45,885 nt of DNA from Candidatus Woesearchaeota archaeon (GCA_016180285.1 JACPBO010000021.1:1-45885); one strand, 5' to 3'; positions 23,532 through 32,754 are shown, counted from the first letter of the stretch. The notes: generated by a model not told the origin, from the letters alone. A program made the numbers and translations.

Positions 23532-24545
23532 TTAAATCCAGGAAAACAGCCTTGCCAGCCACTTAATGAAGGCTCTTTTCTTTGCTGCCCAAAGCAGCAT
23601 ATTCATTTCCAGATCAAATATGCCCGGTATCTTTTTGCCGGTTTCCAGGAGCGCCATCAGGGTTTCCTGCCTTCTCTTCATTCTTAAGATTTCTTCAATG
23701 CCTTTTGGCTCATAGCTTTTGTCTAAAATAAGCGTTGCAGCATCTTCCGCGCTTTTTAATGCAAAATAAATCCCCTGCCCTGTAAAGCCGGAAGCAAACC
23801 CAGCAGCATCTCCTACCAGAAATTTGTTCCCAAACCTGTATCCTCGGTAGTCGAAGTTTATAATTGCGCCTTTCAGCTTTGAGCTGTCTATTTTAACATT
23901 GATTTTTCTGCAGAAATCATAAAAATTCTCCTTCAGGTTTTTTGGGTTAGTTGAGCCGGATCCTATTGACGTATAATTTTTGTGCGGGAATATCCAATGA
24001 TAGCCCAGCCCATTTTCAAAATTTGTATAAGCCGCCAGCCCATTAAATTCATTCTTTGTAGAATATTCCAGCGTAAAATGAAGCTTCTTTGTTTTCAGGC
24101 CAAGATACCTTCTGACAATCGAATTAGAGCCGTCTGCGCCTATAAGATATTTGTAAAAATATTTTTTATTGTTTGCCATTGCAAAATTATCAGTCACTTT
24201 GGAAACCTGTGAATTTTTCAATATCTTTGCGCCATTTTTTATAGCGCTTTCCGCAATAATCCTGCATAATTTCTTTTTGTCCACTGTTATGATGAGCGGT
24301 TTTTTTGTTCCTTTGAACTCATATTTTTTATTTTCATGATTCAGGCATACTTTTCTGAATTTTCTCTCAATTATGCTTTCCGGGATCAGCCTCAGATCAT
24401 ATCTTAAAACTCCTGCTGCGCATGGCTTAATGCAGAAATCATTGTCTTTTTCCAGAACAATGACTTTCTTTTTGCCTTTTGCAAGAACTTCTGCTGCTTT
24501 CAGGCCAGCTAATCCAGCTCCGACAATGACAGCATCATATCTCAT
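23532..24545 (-). CDS. Geranylgeranyl reductase-family flavoprotein
   Basis: A 337-residue FAD-dependent oxidoreductase. The N-terminal dinucleotide motif is DAVIVGAGLAGLKAAEVL with the acidic end of beta2 (VIVLEKD), followed by CAAGVL; the middle has GADGSNSIVRRYLG and the C-terminal FAD motif is FLVGDAAGFASGFTGQGI. Archaeal members hydrogenate the isoprenoid chains of ether lipids; others act on tetrapyrrole side chains. Membrane association through the C-terminal helix WAAKKRAFIKWLARLF is plausible. It lies 55 nt downstream of the swivel-protein operon and may be part of it. Confidence 0.88.
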   Translation of the reverse strand: MRYDAVIVGAGLAGLKAAEVLAKGKKKVIVLEKDNDFCIKPCAAGVLRYDLRLIPESIIERKFRKVCLNHENKKYEFKGTKKPLIITVDKKKLCRIIAESAIKNGAKILKNSQVSKVTDNFAMANNKKYFYKYLIGADGSNSIVRRYLGLKTKKLHFTLEYSTKNEFNGLAAYTNFENGLGYHWIFPHKNYTSIGSGSTNPKNLKENFYDFCRKINVKIDSSKLKGAIINFDYRGYRFGNKFLVGDAAGFASGFTGQGIYFALKSAEDAATLILDKSYEPKGIEEILRMKRRQETLMALLETGKKIPGIFDLEMNMLLWAAKKRAFIKWLARLFSWI

Positions 24546-24600
24546 TTTGAATTCAATGCCTTTCTCAGAGATTGATCTTTATTTGCCATTTGCTTGCATT

Positions 24601-26148
24601 TCACCTTATCTTCCTGATAATCCCCTTTTCCATGTCAATCTCAACAATATCTCCGCTCTTCAGGATATCTGTTGCAATTTTTGTTCCGATTATGCAGGGA
24701 ATTTTTAATTCTCTGCTTATAATTGCAGCGTGTGTTGTTATGCCGCCTTCATTTGTTATGATTGCTTTTGCCTTTTTCATCAAAGGGACAAATTCAGGCC
24801 TTGTCATCCCTGTTACAAGTATCTCCCCGTTGCTGAATGCGTCTTTCACAGGGTCAAAAACAACCCTTGCCTTGCCTTCTATAGTCTTTTCCCCATTGCC
24901 TACTGAAGCAATAAAGCCCTTTATAATGCCTTTCTTTGCTATTTCCTCCCTTTTTTTCTTGAAGAAATCCAGAACATCCAATGCGTCCTTGCCGTACAGC
25001 ATGATGGTTTTTATTTCTTCCCCTTCCAGATATGAAAAGCAGGCAAGATGCTCACGCTTGCTCAGCTCGTCCTTGCTGGCTAATCTGCCGCTTTCTAATG
25101 TGGCCATTACTTCGTTAAATAAATAATTATATAATTCAGATTTCTTAACCTTAATCCTTTTTTCAACTTCATCAAATATCCTGTCAACTGAGAACACCAA
25201 TCTTTGTATGCTTTCTTTTCTGTCATCTTGGAATGTTGAAAAAAACCTGACTAAATCAAAAAACATCTTGGCTTCAGGGCCTGGGTGGTAATTTTTATAC
25301 ACGGCACTTATTTCCTTTCTGGCAGTCTTGCGCTTATTCTCAAATTTGTTTATCTCATTTTTAATTGCTTCAGGGTTTTTTGCTTCAATCAAATCAGATA
25401 TTAAATTTAAAAAATAACTTTCGCTCAAATAAAATGCCTTAAGAAAGCTATTCTGAATCCAGAAATAATTTTTTGTATGCTCCTGAAGTTTTTTAAAAAA
25501 ATCAGGAAATTTTTTAATTTCTTCAATGGAATTGCTCATAACTGCCTTCTTTAAATTTTTGTTTGTGAAAGCAGCCTTGGCAAGCTTCAAAAGAGCCATT
25601 TTTTCCTTTTCCAGAAAGCTTAATTTTTCCGGAGTGCTTAATATTCTGATTGCTTCAGGCGCGTCCTCTTTTTTTACTGCAGGCAGGAGCCTTAAATAAT
25701 CCTGCTCTTCCAGCAGGTCCATTCCTTCCATAACCAAGGAATAGCCGTATTGCTTTTTCATCAGATAGAAAATCCTGGAAAACAGTTTTTTTAGCTGCTT
25801 ATTTGTAAAATTCTGTATGCTCTTGTTTCGCATTATTTTAAAAATTTCTTTAATCTCTTTAAAGACATTTTCAAATTCCTTGTATTTCTTTATGAAATAA
25901 TGCCTGTCTTTTCTATGTGCATCCAATGCCCACTTCAGCATATTTCTTGACTCATCAGCTGAAACCCATTCATAGCCGTAATTATTTGACAGATAATATG
26001 CTGAAAACGTGTAGAGCTTTCTTTTGTAGGCGTATTTGCCTTCCAGATGGCATGTTTTGGCAAGATCCAGTATTATAGGGGAGATCTGGCTTTCTTCCTC
26101 TTTCCATTCACGGCCATTCAATATTCTGAAAATATCTTCTTTGTTCAT
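24601..26148 (-). CDS. PEP-utilising swivel-domain protein, copy 1
   Basis: A 515-residue protein. The last 85-100 residues are the phosphohistidine swivel domain of PEP synthase, PPDK and enzyme I: ILVTGMTRPEFVPLMKKA, then GGITTHAAIISRELKIP, with catalytic His473, then IIGTKIATDILKSG. The first 400 residues are alpha-helical and charged and show neither the PPDK ATP-grasp domain nor the PEP-binding TIM barrel, so phosphate must come from another protein. It overlaps the upstream copy by 4 nt (ATGA) and is the last of the set. Its N-terminal half is homologous in character to copies 2 and 4. Physiological substrate unknown. Confidence 0.85.
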   Translation of the reverse strand: MNKEDIFRILNGREWKEEESQISPIILDLAKTCHLEGKYAYKRKLYTFSAYYLSNNYGYEWVSADESRNMLKWALDAHRKDRHYFIKKYKEFENVFKEIKEIFKIMRNKSIQNFTNKQLKKLFSRIFYLMKKQYGYSLVMEGMDLLEEQDYLRLLPAVKKEDAPEAIRILSTPEKLSFLEKEKMALLKLAKAAFTNKNLKKAVMSNSIEEIKKFPDFFKKLQEHTKNYFWIQNSFLKAFYLSESYFLNLISDLIEAKNPEAIKNEINKFENKRKTARKEISAVYKNYHPGPEAKMFFDLVRFFSTFQDDRKESIQRLVFSVDRIFDEVEKRIKVKKSELYNYLFNEVMATLESGRLASKDELSKREHLACFSYLEGEEIKTIMLYGKDALDVLDFFKKKREEIAKKGIIKGFIASVGNGEKTIEGKARVVFDPVKDAFSNGEILVTGMTRPEFVPLMKKAKAIITNEGGITTHAAIISRELKIPCIIGTKIATDILKSGDIVEIDMEKGIIRKIR

Positions 26149-27575
26149 TTTATTATCTTGATTACGCCTTCATTTGCATCCACTTCAACATAATCGCCGT
26201 CTTTCAACACATTGGTCGCTATTTTAGTTCCGACAATGCATGGAATTTTTAATTCTCTGGAAACAATTGCTGCATGGCAGGTCATGTTGCCCTCATCAGT
26301 AATTATTGCAGCGGCTTTTCTCATTGCAATTATGTAATCGGGGCTCGTCATTGCTGCAACAAGTATGTTCCCTTTCCTCATCTTTTCCAGGTTCCTTAGA
26401 TCTTTGATGATCTTCACCTCTCCAACAACCTTTTTGCCAGAGCTTACGACCATTCCTTTTATCTCTTTTATATCTTCCTCAACTTCCACTTTTATGTATG
26501 GCTCTATGAATTCGTTCGCCTCTTCGCCTTCCATATAGGATATATTGCCCCGTTCATGATAGTATTCTATAAAGCCGCCAAACCTTTGCTTCGCATCCGC
26601 CCTTATGTTTTTTTGCAGCAGCCCGATTATCTCTGCTAGCGTATAGTAGCACAGCTCCTTGAAATCGATATCCTTTCTTTTGCCTATCTCCTGCATGAAA
26701 GCTGTTATTATGTGGTTGGCGATAAAAATGTATTTTTTTCTCATGTCCTGCCACCAGACGCAGTATGAAAGCTTGTGCGCGATTTCTGCCATATCGCTGC
26801 TTATCCTGTATTTTGCAATAATCTTCCTCTTGTTTTCTTTTACACGTTTTGCATAATTGTTTATTTCCTTTGTCTTGTTTTTCGCATTCTTTACGCTTAT
26901 TTTGCCGATCTCTTCTCTGAAATAACTGACATCCAGAATCTTTGTAAAGCCATAATTATTCCTAAGCCAGTAATACCTTTTCTGGTGCTGCCTGAGCATT
27001 TTTTCCTGCATTTTTCTGCTCTTAACAAGCTTTATTTTCATGAATTCCATTTCTTCAATCTGGAAGAATGAGAAGTCTTCGGGCGCGCTTAGCTTTTCGA
27101 ATATTTTTATAAAATCAGAAGGATATGACTCAAGAATCCTCTTTTTCAGCATCTGCTCAGCGCCAAAATTACAGATTTCAGGAAGCAAACCATAAATCCA
27201 GAATCGGTTATACTTATCTATCCACTTGATGAAAAGCTTGTTCAGCTGTTTGCTGCTCAGATTCATAAGCCCTTTGTTTATTCTGTTTTCAAAGCTAATA
27301 AGTTCCTTGACAGCTTTAAGCCAGGTCTTGTACTTGCTATTCAGCTCTTTTTCATCTAGAACGTATTTTTTGAACAGATGCTCCCCGTTATCCCTGAGCT
27401 TTTGGTAATCTGAGATAGCCAGGATAGTATCGTCCTTAAGATATGTAATCATGTCAGGCCAGCTTCCGTCAAAAAAATTTGGAAAATCAACCAGCATGAC
27501 GTTCCATATATCCACATAGATGGGTCTTCCTTCTATAGGTCCCCATTTGAATAATTCTTTTTTTGGATCGATCAT
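26145..27575 (-). CDS. PEP-utilising swivel-domain protein, copy 2
   Basis: A 476-residue protein with the same plan as copy 1: a helical N-terminal region (FKWGPIEGRPIYVDIW, YYWLRNNYGFTKILD) followed by the swivel domain ILVAAMTSPDYIIAM, GNMTCHAAIVSRELKIP (active His434) and IVGTKIATNVLKDG. It overlaps copy 3 upstream and copy 1 downstream by 4 nt each, so translation is coupled. Its swivel coding sequence is very close to that of copy 4, including a 23-base identical run, which suggests recent duplication or gene conversion of this domain. Confidence 0.85.
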   Translation of the reverse strand: MIDPKKELFKWGPIEGRPIYVDIWNVMLVDFPNFFDGSWPDMITYLKDDTILAISDYQKLRDNGEHLFKKYVLDEKELNSKYKTWLKAVKELISFENRINKGLMNLSSKQLNKLFIKWIDKYNRFWIYGLLPEICNFGAEQMLKKRILESYPSDFIKIFEKLSAPEDFSFFQIEEMEFMKIKLVKSRKMQEKMLRQHQKRYYWLRNNYGFTKILDVSYFREEIGKISVKNAKNKTKEINNYAKRVKENKRKIIAKYRISSDMAEIAHKLSYCVWWQDMRKKYIFIANHIITAFMQEIGKRKDIDFKELCYYTLAEIIGLLQKNIRADAKQRFGGFIEYYHERGNISYMEGEEANEFIEPYIKVEVEEDIKEIKGMVVSSGKKVVGEVKIIKDLRNLEKMRKGNILVAAMTSPDYIIAMRKAAAIITDEGNMTCHAAIVSRELKIPCIVGTKIATNVLKDGDYVEVDANEGVIKIIK

Positions 27576-28606
27576 TTTATTATCTTTATCACGCCATGAT
27601 TGGCGTCCACTTCAACCAAGTCGCCGTTTTTCAGGACTTTAGTAGCGATCTTTGTTCCGACAACTGCAGGTATATTGAATTCCCTGGCTAAAATTGCAGC
27701 ATGGCAAAGCATGCCTCCATCATCAGTTATAATCGCGCCAACATTTTTCAAGCAAACATTAAATTGCGGCCGAGTCATTATTGTCACTAAAACATCGCCT
27801 TTATTTGCCTGATCAAGCTTGTTTAAGTCTTTTATTGCCTTTACCCTGCCTTTATAAATGCCGCGGCTGACCGCTATGCCTTTGATTTCTTTGATATTTT
27901 TATCTTTTAATTCGTTCCTTTTCTCTATCAAGGCCTCGATTTCATTAACCTGCGCCTTGTTTAAAATTATTCTTTTCTTATTTAAAAATAAAATTCCAAT
28001 TGGCCACTTTTTAGATTTATTAACATCAATGCTCTCAGCCAGTTCATCACAAAGCAGCTTGCTGACGCCTATGCTCTTAAAATATTTTTCTGCATCGGGC
28101 ACAACTAGTTCATTATATTTATAGGCGGCTTTTAAAATCTCTACCTTTTCTGAAGTTTCTTTTGCAGCAGAAATTTTAGAAGCATAATCCCCTGCCCAAT
28201 AAACAGCCTGGTGATAGGCAAAAAACAAACGATAGCTGTCAATAAATTCTTTTCTTCGCTTTAAAAAGGCAGTTAGGGTGCTATTATTTTTCATAAAATC
28301 ATTAATCCAATTTGTGTATTTGACTAGGGCAGCAGCTAAATGTTTGGAATATGCCATATTATTGGCGATCACTTTTTCTCCCATAAATTTATCGAACTGC
28401 TCATGTTCTGACTGGGAACGATAAAAATTTACTGAATCATCTTTAACTGCCCATAAATTAGAGCTAAAATCATAGCCAAATATTCTCTTGAATGTTTTAT
28501 CGTAAGTTTCGGCAAAAATCGAGGCTGTCAAAGCAGAAAGGTCCCTGACTGTATGCCTCGAATAATCAGCTGGCAGGGATTTAATTATCTTCTTAATATT
28601 GACCAT
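27572..28606 (-). CDS. PEP-utilising swivel-domain protein, short copy 3
   Basis: A 344-residue protein, the shortest of the four. The N-terminal 230 residues are helical (SALTASIFAETYDKTFKRIF, LLCDELAESIDVNKS) and diverge from the other copies. The C-terminal swivel is complete: VLVTIMTRPQFNVCL, GGMLCHAAILAREFNIPAVV with His302, then GTKIATKVLKNG. It starts 1 nt after the histidine phosphatase gene and overlaps copy 2 by 4 nt. The shorter N-terminus may mean a different partner or substrate. Confidence 0.83.
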   Translation of the reverse strand: MVNIKKIIKSLPADYSRHTVRDLSALTASIFAETYDKTFKRIFGYDFSSNLWAVKDDSVNFYRSQSEHEQFDKFMGEKVIANNMAYSKHLAAALVKYTNWINDFMKNNSTLTAFLKRRKEFIDSYRLFFAYHQAVYWAGDYASKISAAKETSEKVEILKAAYKYNELVVPDAEKYFKSIGVSKLLCDELAESIDVNKSKKWPIGILFLNKKRIILNKAQVNEIEALIEKRNELKDKNIKEIKGIAVSRGIYKGRVKAIKDLNKLDQANKGDVLVTIMTRPQFNVCLKNVGAIITDDGGMLCHAAILAREFNIPAVVGTKIATKVLKNGDLVEVDANHGVIKIIK

Positions 28607-28607
28607 A

Positions 28608-29420
28608 TTATTCAGCCCAATTGTTTTCGTATTTTTTTACTAATTTTTTCATCTTATTCAAGTCAAGCTCGTACTTCTTGCTTCTGAAAGACAGCAATGC
28701 CTTGATTTTATTCTCCTTTTTTTCTAATTCAATCTCTAAGCCTGAAATCGGCTCTAAAGTGCCGCCGCTTTTTTCAATAAAACCTTCCCCTTTCAAATCT
28801 CGGTCTTTTTCTACCTGCTTGCCGATTGTAAAATATAAAAACGGCTCCATAACTAAATCATGGCTGATTATTGTTTTAGGCAATTGGCCTATTTTATTTT
28901 TTTCCTTGCCTGAAGCCAGTTCATCTGCTAAACCCAAAATAACACTGGCATAAGATGCCGCTGCTTCTTCTGGTGAAATCGCTTCGCCAAAAGGCTTTTG
29001 TTTCTTAAAATTCAAATACCACTGATTTGCGGCGTTAACTCCTTTTTCTTCTTTTATTTTAAAATAGCTATCTCGGAATTTTTTACTTTTCCAAAATGTT
29101 TCATCCCCTAATCTTTCTGTTTCAAATATTTTACCCGCTCCTATCCCCAAAACTTCCTTGCCTTTTTCCCATTCTGTCTCCTGCATAGCTTCTGCTGTTT
29201 GCCTAGTTCTAGGAATTTTGCTGATATAGACATCACCGGGAGTATAGGGTGGTTTTAAAGCTGTAACGAATCTTCCCTGAGCTTCACCATTTACTGACAA
29301 TCTGGGTTTTTTATCTTTTTCTTCCCCTTCTTCTTTTTCCCCATGTCTGCGGCAATCAACAACGTAGCGGGTCACAATTTGTTCTTTAGCTTTAAATTTT
29401 GGTCGAAGTTCTTTATTCAT
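28608..29420 (-). CDS. Histidine phosphatase superfamily protein
   Basis: A 270-residue protein of the phosphoglycerate-mutase-like fold. The RHG motif is DCRRHGEKEEG with nucleophile His26; LSVNGEAQGRFV matches the LTxxGxxQ segment; ISKIPRTRQTAEAM matches SxxxRxxQTA; the second catalytic His is in TIISHDLVMEP. The enzyme removes phosphate through a phosphohistidine intermediate; substrates range from sugar phosphates to phosphoproteins (SixA acts on phosphohistidine). It lies inside the swivel-protein operon, between copy 4 (4 nt gap) and copy 3 (1 nt gap), which makes a role in resetting that system plausible. Confidence 0.82.
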   Translation of the reverse strand: MNKELRPKFKAKEQIVTRYVVDCRRHGEKEEGEEKDKKPRLSVNGEAQGRFVTALKPPYTPGDVYISKIPRTRQTAEAMQETEWEKGKEVLGIGAGKIFETERLGDETFWKSKKFRDSYFKIKEEKGVNAANQWYLNFKKQKPFGEAISPEEAAASYASVILGLADELASGKEKNKIGQLPKTIISHDLVMEPFLYFTIGKQVEKDRDLKGEGFIEKSGGTLEPISGLEIELEKKENKIKALLSFRSKKYELDLNKMKKLVKKYENNWAE

Positions 29421-29424
29421 AAAT

Positions 29425-30834
29425 TCACCTTAGGATTCTGATGACCCCTTCATCAGCATCAACTTCAACATAATTGCCGTCTTTTAGTACCTTGGTCGCT
29501 ATTTTGGTTCCGACAATGCAGGGTATTTTCATTTCCCTGGAAACAATTGCTGCATGGCATGTTACCCCGCCTTCATCAGTTATGATCGCTGCTGCCTTTT
29601 TTATGGCAGGGACAAACTCAGGCCTTGTCATGCTGGACAAAAGAATTTCACCGGCTTTCATTTTGCCTATATCTTCCACGCCGTGTATTATCCTAATCTT
29701 TCCTTTTGCTTTTCCAAGGGAAACCGACAGCCCTTCAATCTCTTTTATATCCCCCAAGTTAAAATCTGTTTCTTTCTTGAATATGCTTTCTGCCTCTTCA
29801 CCGGCATAATACTTCCATATGCCCTTTTCGGTATCGATATAAAGAAGGGCATTTCCCAGAAGTTTTCTTGCGTATTCCCTGTCCAGCTTCTTGTTATTTT
29901 TTAGTTTAAACAAATCTTCAATCTGAAAAACAGATAATTCTTCTTTGGCATATCCATATCGCCTGGCTATCTCTGCTCTTGCGGTATCCAATGTGTAAAC
30001 AATTCTCAAAAACAGCTCTTTTCTTCTGTCATGCAGCGGAGCAATTATATCTGCTACTTCCAGCAGTTTTTTTGTTTCATCATCAACCGGCTTTTTAGAC
30101 AGAATTCCTTTTTTTATATTTTCCTCATCTTTCCTGAAGTTTTTTAATTTTTTAAGCTCTTTGCCAAGATCCTTTTCTTTTAATTCCTTCAGCCTTTCTT
30201 CAAAATAAGAAAATGGGAGATCCTTTCTGCCCATATGTGCAGACTGCAGCCACCTGTATCTATAGGCGTGCTCTTTCAGAAGTTTTTTCTGGTTTTCATT
30301 TTTTTCTTTGGCAATCCTGATTAATTCCTGAGTTTCCCTGTTGATAAACGTTATATCTGCAATTGCCATCATATCTGCAATCTCAGATGTGTTATAGCCC
30401 TGTTTCATAAGCTTTGATCTTATGAGCAAGGGCATGACAAAATCCATTGGCTCTATTATGAACCCAAAATCAAATATCCTTATATAGAAATCTGTGGTTT
30501 TTTTCAGTATCCCAAACAGCTCATTGCTGCTTAATTTTGAAAATTTTTTTTCATCTAATCTGTTTAATTCTCTGACCACTTTTTTATATAGTATCCCGTA
30601 ATCTTTAACAAATCTGCTAGAAAACCTTTTATTTTTAAAACTTTCAACGAGAAAATTGCCCACTTTCTCATTCTCTTTTTCTAAAGTGCACCAGTGAAAG
30701 ATATGGCCTTTGCAATAGCACATATGCTCTCTGAATTTTATGCCTGTCTCTTTATCCATAGAGCCGCATAAAGATTTAGCTGCTTCAGCAGCTATCCATA
30801 AAACGCCATTCAGCTTATCTACATCCCACTTCAA
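29425..30834 (-). CDS. PEP-utilising swivel-domain protein, copy 4
   Basis: A 469-residue protein. The N-terminal helical region begins MKWDVDKLNGVLWIAAEAAK and includes YRYRWLQSAHMGRKDLPFS; the segment IEDLFKLKNNKKLDREYARK resembles the linker ahead of the swivel in PEP synthases. The swivel domain reads ILLSSMTRPEFVPAI, GGVTCHAAIVSREMKIP with His427, IVGTKIATKVLKDG. It follows the Pta-like gene by 6 nt. No ATP-grasp or TIM barrel is present, as in the other copies. Confidence 0.85.
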   Translation of the reverse strand: MKWDVDKLNGVLWIAAEAAKSLCGSMDKETGIKFREHMCYCKGHIFHWCTLEKENEKVGNFLVESFKNKRFSSRFVKDYGILYKKVVRELNRLDEKKFSKLSSNELFGILKKTTDFYIRIFDFGFIIEPMDFVMPLLIRSKLMKQGYNTSEIADMMAIADITFINRETQELIRIAKEKNENQKKLLKEHAYRYRWLQSAHMGRKDLPFSYFEERLKELKEKDLGKELKKLKNFRKDEENIKKGILSKKPVDDETKKLLEVADIIAPLHDRRKELFLRIVYTLDTARAEIARRYGYAKEELSVFQIEDLFKLKNNKKLDREYARKLLGNALLYIDTEKGIWKYYAGEEAESIFKKETDFNLGDIKEIEGLSVSLGKAKGKIRIIHGVEDIGKMKAGEILLSSMTRPEFVPAIKKAAAIITDEGGVTCHAAIVSREMKIPCIVGTKIATKVLKDGNYVEVDADEGVIRILR

Positions 30835-30840
30835 TTTGCA

Positions 30841-31752
30841 TCACTCTTGGCATTTCGCCAATCCCTTCAGAATGGCAAATTCAAGCTTCATATCAGAAAA
30901 CTGCATTATCCCGTGGGCAAAAATATTTGATGCAGTAAGGTTGGGAAATATGAGCGTATTTGCCTCCCCTTTCAGAGGCGAGTCCGGGCATTTCCTTTCT
31001 GCCCCGAATTTGCTTACTGCTGCATCAACCTGAAGCTCGCCGTCAATTAAAAGGCTTTTATCTTTTTCTTTTGCAATTCTTACTGCATCTTTCACAATCT
31101 GTATTGAAGGATGCTCCCCTCCGCTTCCTTTTGTTGAGAATGACAGCAAAGCAACTTTTGGATCTAATGTGAAATCCCTGGCGCATTCTGCAGCATTAAG
31201 GGCGATTTGCGCAAGCTCTTCTGCATTCGGCTCGATATTAAGGCTGAAATCACTGCCAAAGAGCGTTCTGTCATTTTTAACATCATTCAATATGGATACT
31301 TCTGAAACAAGTGTATCTTTTTTCCTTAATATCTGCAGCGCAGGCCTCATTAATTCTCCTGTGGGGCATATTGCAGAGCCCACTAAAGCATCTGCATAGC
31401 CGCAATAAACATACATGCAGCCAAAATAATTCTCATTCTGGATTAATTTTCTTGCCTCTTCTATTGTCATTCCCTTGTGCTTCCTCAGCTCAGTTAACTT
31501 TTCTGCAAGCTCCTCCTTTAATTCAGAATTTTTGAAATCAATTATCTGTGTCTTGCCTATATCCAGGTTAAACTCTTTAACTTTTTCTTTGATCAGGCCA
31601 GGATCTCCTAAAAGCACGATCTCTGCAAGCTTATTCTTTGCTATGCTCTCAGCTGCCCTTAAGCACCTTTCATCCCATCCCTCGCAAACAACAACCCTGA
31701 CTGGCTTTTTCCTTGCGAGCTTTTCCATGATGCCGATTATATCTAGTTTCAT
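30841..31752 (-). CDS. Phosphate acetyltransferase-like protein with shortened C-terminus
   Basis: A 303-residue member of the PTA/PTB family, which exchanges phosphate and CoA on acyl groups. The N-terminal half has VRVVVCEGWDERCLRAAESI and GMTIEEARKLIQNENYFGCM, then ADALVGSAICPTGELMRPAL. The C-terminal half has VALLSFSTKGSGGEHPS, DGELQVDAAVS and ANTLIFPNLTASNI. The usual end (QRLxGAxxxGPxLxGxxKPVNDLSRG) is replaced by a short IMQFSDMKLEFAILKGLAK tail, so the NDLSRG segment that helps form the active site is absent. It precedes the swivel cassette by 6 nt. Activity as Pta is therefore doubtful. Confidence 0.82.
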   Translation of the reverse strand: MKLDIIGIMEKLARKKPVRVVVCEGWDERCLRAAESIAKNKLAEIVLLGDPGLIKEKVKEFNLDIGKTQIIDFKNSELKEELAEKLTELRKHKGMTIEEARKLIQNENYFGCMYVYCGYADALVGSAICPTGELMRPALQILRKKDTLVSEVSILNDVKNDRTLFGSDFSLNIEPNAEELAQIALNAAECARDFTLDPKVALLSFSTKGSGGEHPSIQIVKDAVRIAKEKDKSLLIDGELQVDAAVSKFGAERKCPDSPLKGEANTLIFPNLTASNIFAHGIMQFSDMKLEFAILKGLAKCQE

Positions 31753-31772
31753 TTAAACCACCCCATAAAATT

Positions 31773-32753
31773 TTATGCTGCCTTTTTGTATTTATATTTG
31801 TCTTTCGTTGAATAACCCACTAATTCTTTTATAAATATTTCATTCATATCTTTATTCGCGCCGCTTGTTCCAAAATGAGTTGAGGATGGATGATCAATTA
31901 CTTTGTGTGTTGTTGCATGGCCGTATACTGTATCACGTGGTGGCACTAATGCATCATATTTACCCGCTATAATATGAACAGGAACCAATGGTTTCCTGAT
32001 TGCCATTTCAGCAGCATTTCTTTTACCCAAAGCAGTTCTGGGATCATCGGCTTTTGAAAGCGACAGAATTGCTCTTTGAGCCATTGTAGGTTTATTAACT
32101 CCATAAGGTACAGGAGCTCTTGCCTGCACATATTTTATGCCATAGTCCACGATCCTCTTATCACCAGCCATATAAATCCCGAGGTCTGCCCCGCTGCTAT
32201 GGCCGCTAATAGAATCGCTTCTTTTATAAGGTTCTTTAAGCTTGACTTCTTCCTGAAATTTTTTTATCTGCTCAAAAGCCTTCTCTGATGATTCTTTGCG
32301 CGGCAAATGATGATATGTCTTTAAATGAAGAGATCTAATGCCTGCTTTTTTCAGTTGGCCTGCAAGAACCCTCTGAGAACCCTTGGGCATGCCAAATCCA
32401 GCCACTAAATATGACAAAGGATCCTTGCTTCCAGGATTTTTCTTAAAATACCTTTTCGTATCATAATCTTGGTATTTTGCTATTACATTGCCGACAGTGC
32501 TGTCAAATGCGGTTCTCGCAATATTCGCAATGTTTTTTACAGCTGCTTTTGTTCTTCCTCCGAAAGATGGGCGAGATGCTTCTGCTCTATAAGGCTCAAC
32601 TGTTTTTTGTAGTGCAGCATATGTTCTTTCAACATTTGTGTCTTTAGAGTTTTTAACGGCAGTTGATTTACCTGAACTATCTGCTTTCTTTACCTTGCCT
32701 TCCAAGTTCAAAAAAAATAATAGCAGTTTAAGCATTTTAATCAATTTCATCAT
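31773..32753 (-). CDS. Alpha/beta hydrolase with N-terminal extension
   Basis: A 326-residue protein. Residues 1-110 are a basic extension with an N-terminal hydrophobic patch (MKLLKMLLLFFL-like) that could anchor it. The hydrolase core starts at SYLVAGFGMPKGSQRVLAGQ, has the nucleophile elbow SGHSSGADLGIYMAG (Ser in GHSSG), the acid in IIAGKYDALVPP and the catalytic His in SSTHFGTSG. Esterase, lipase or thioesterase chemistry is likely. It follows the hexapeptide acyltransferase by 1 nt, so the pair may transfer and remove acyl groups on the same substrate. Confidence 0.78.
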   Translation of the reverse strand: MMKLIKMLKLLLFFLNLEGKVKKADSSGKSTAVKNSKDTNVERTYAALQKTVEPYRAEASRPSFGGRTKAAVKNIANIARTAFDSTVGNVIAKYQDYDTKRYFKKNPGSKDPLSYLVAGFGMPKGSQRVLAGQLKKAGIRSLHLKTYHHLPRKESSEKAFEQIKKFQEEVKLKEPYKRSDSISGHSSGADLGIYMAGDKRIVDYGIKYVQARAPVPYGVNKPTMAQRAILSLSKADDPRTALGKRNAAEMAIRKPLVPVHIIAGKYDALVPPRDTVYGHATTHKVIDHPSSTHFGTSGANKDMNEIFIKELVGYSTKDKYKYKKAA

Positions 32754-32754
32754 T

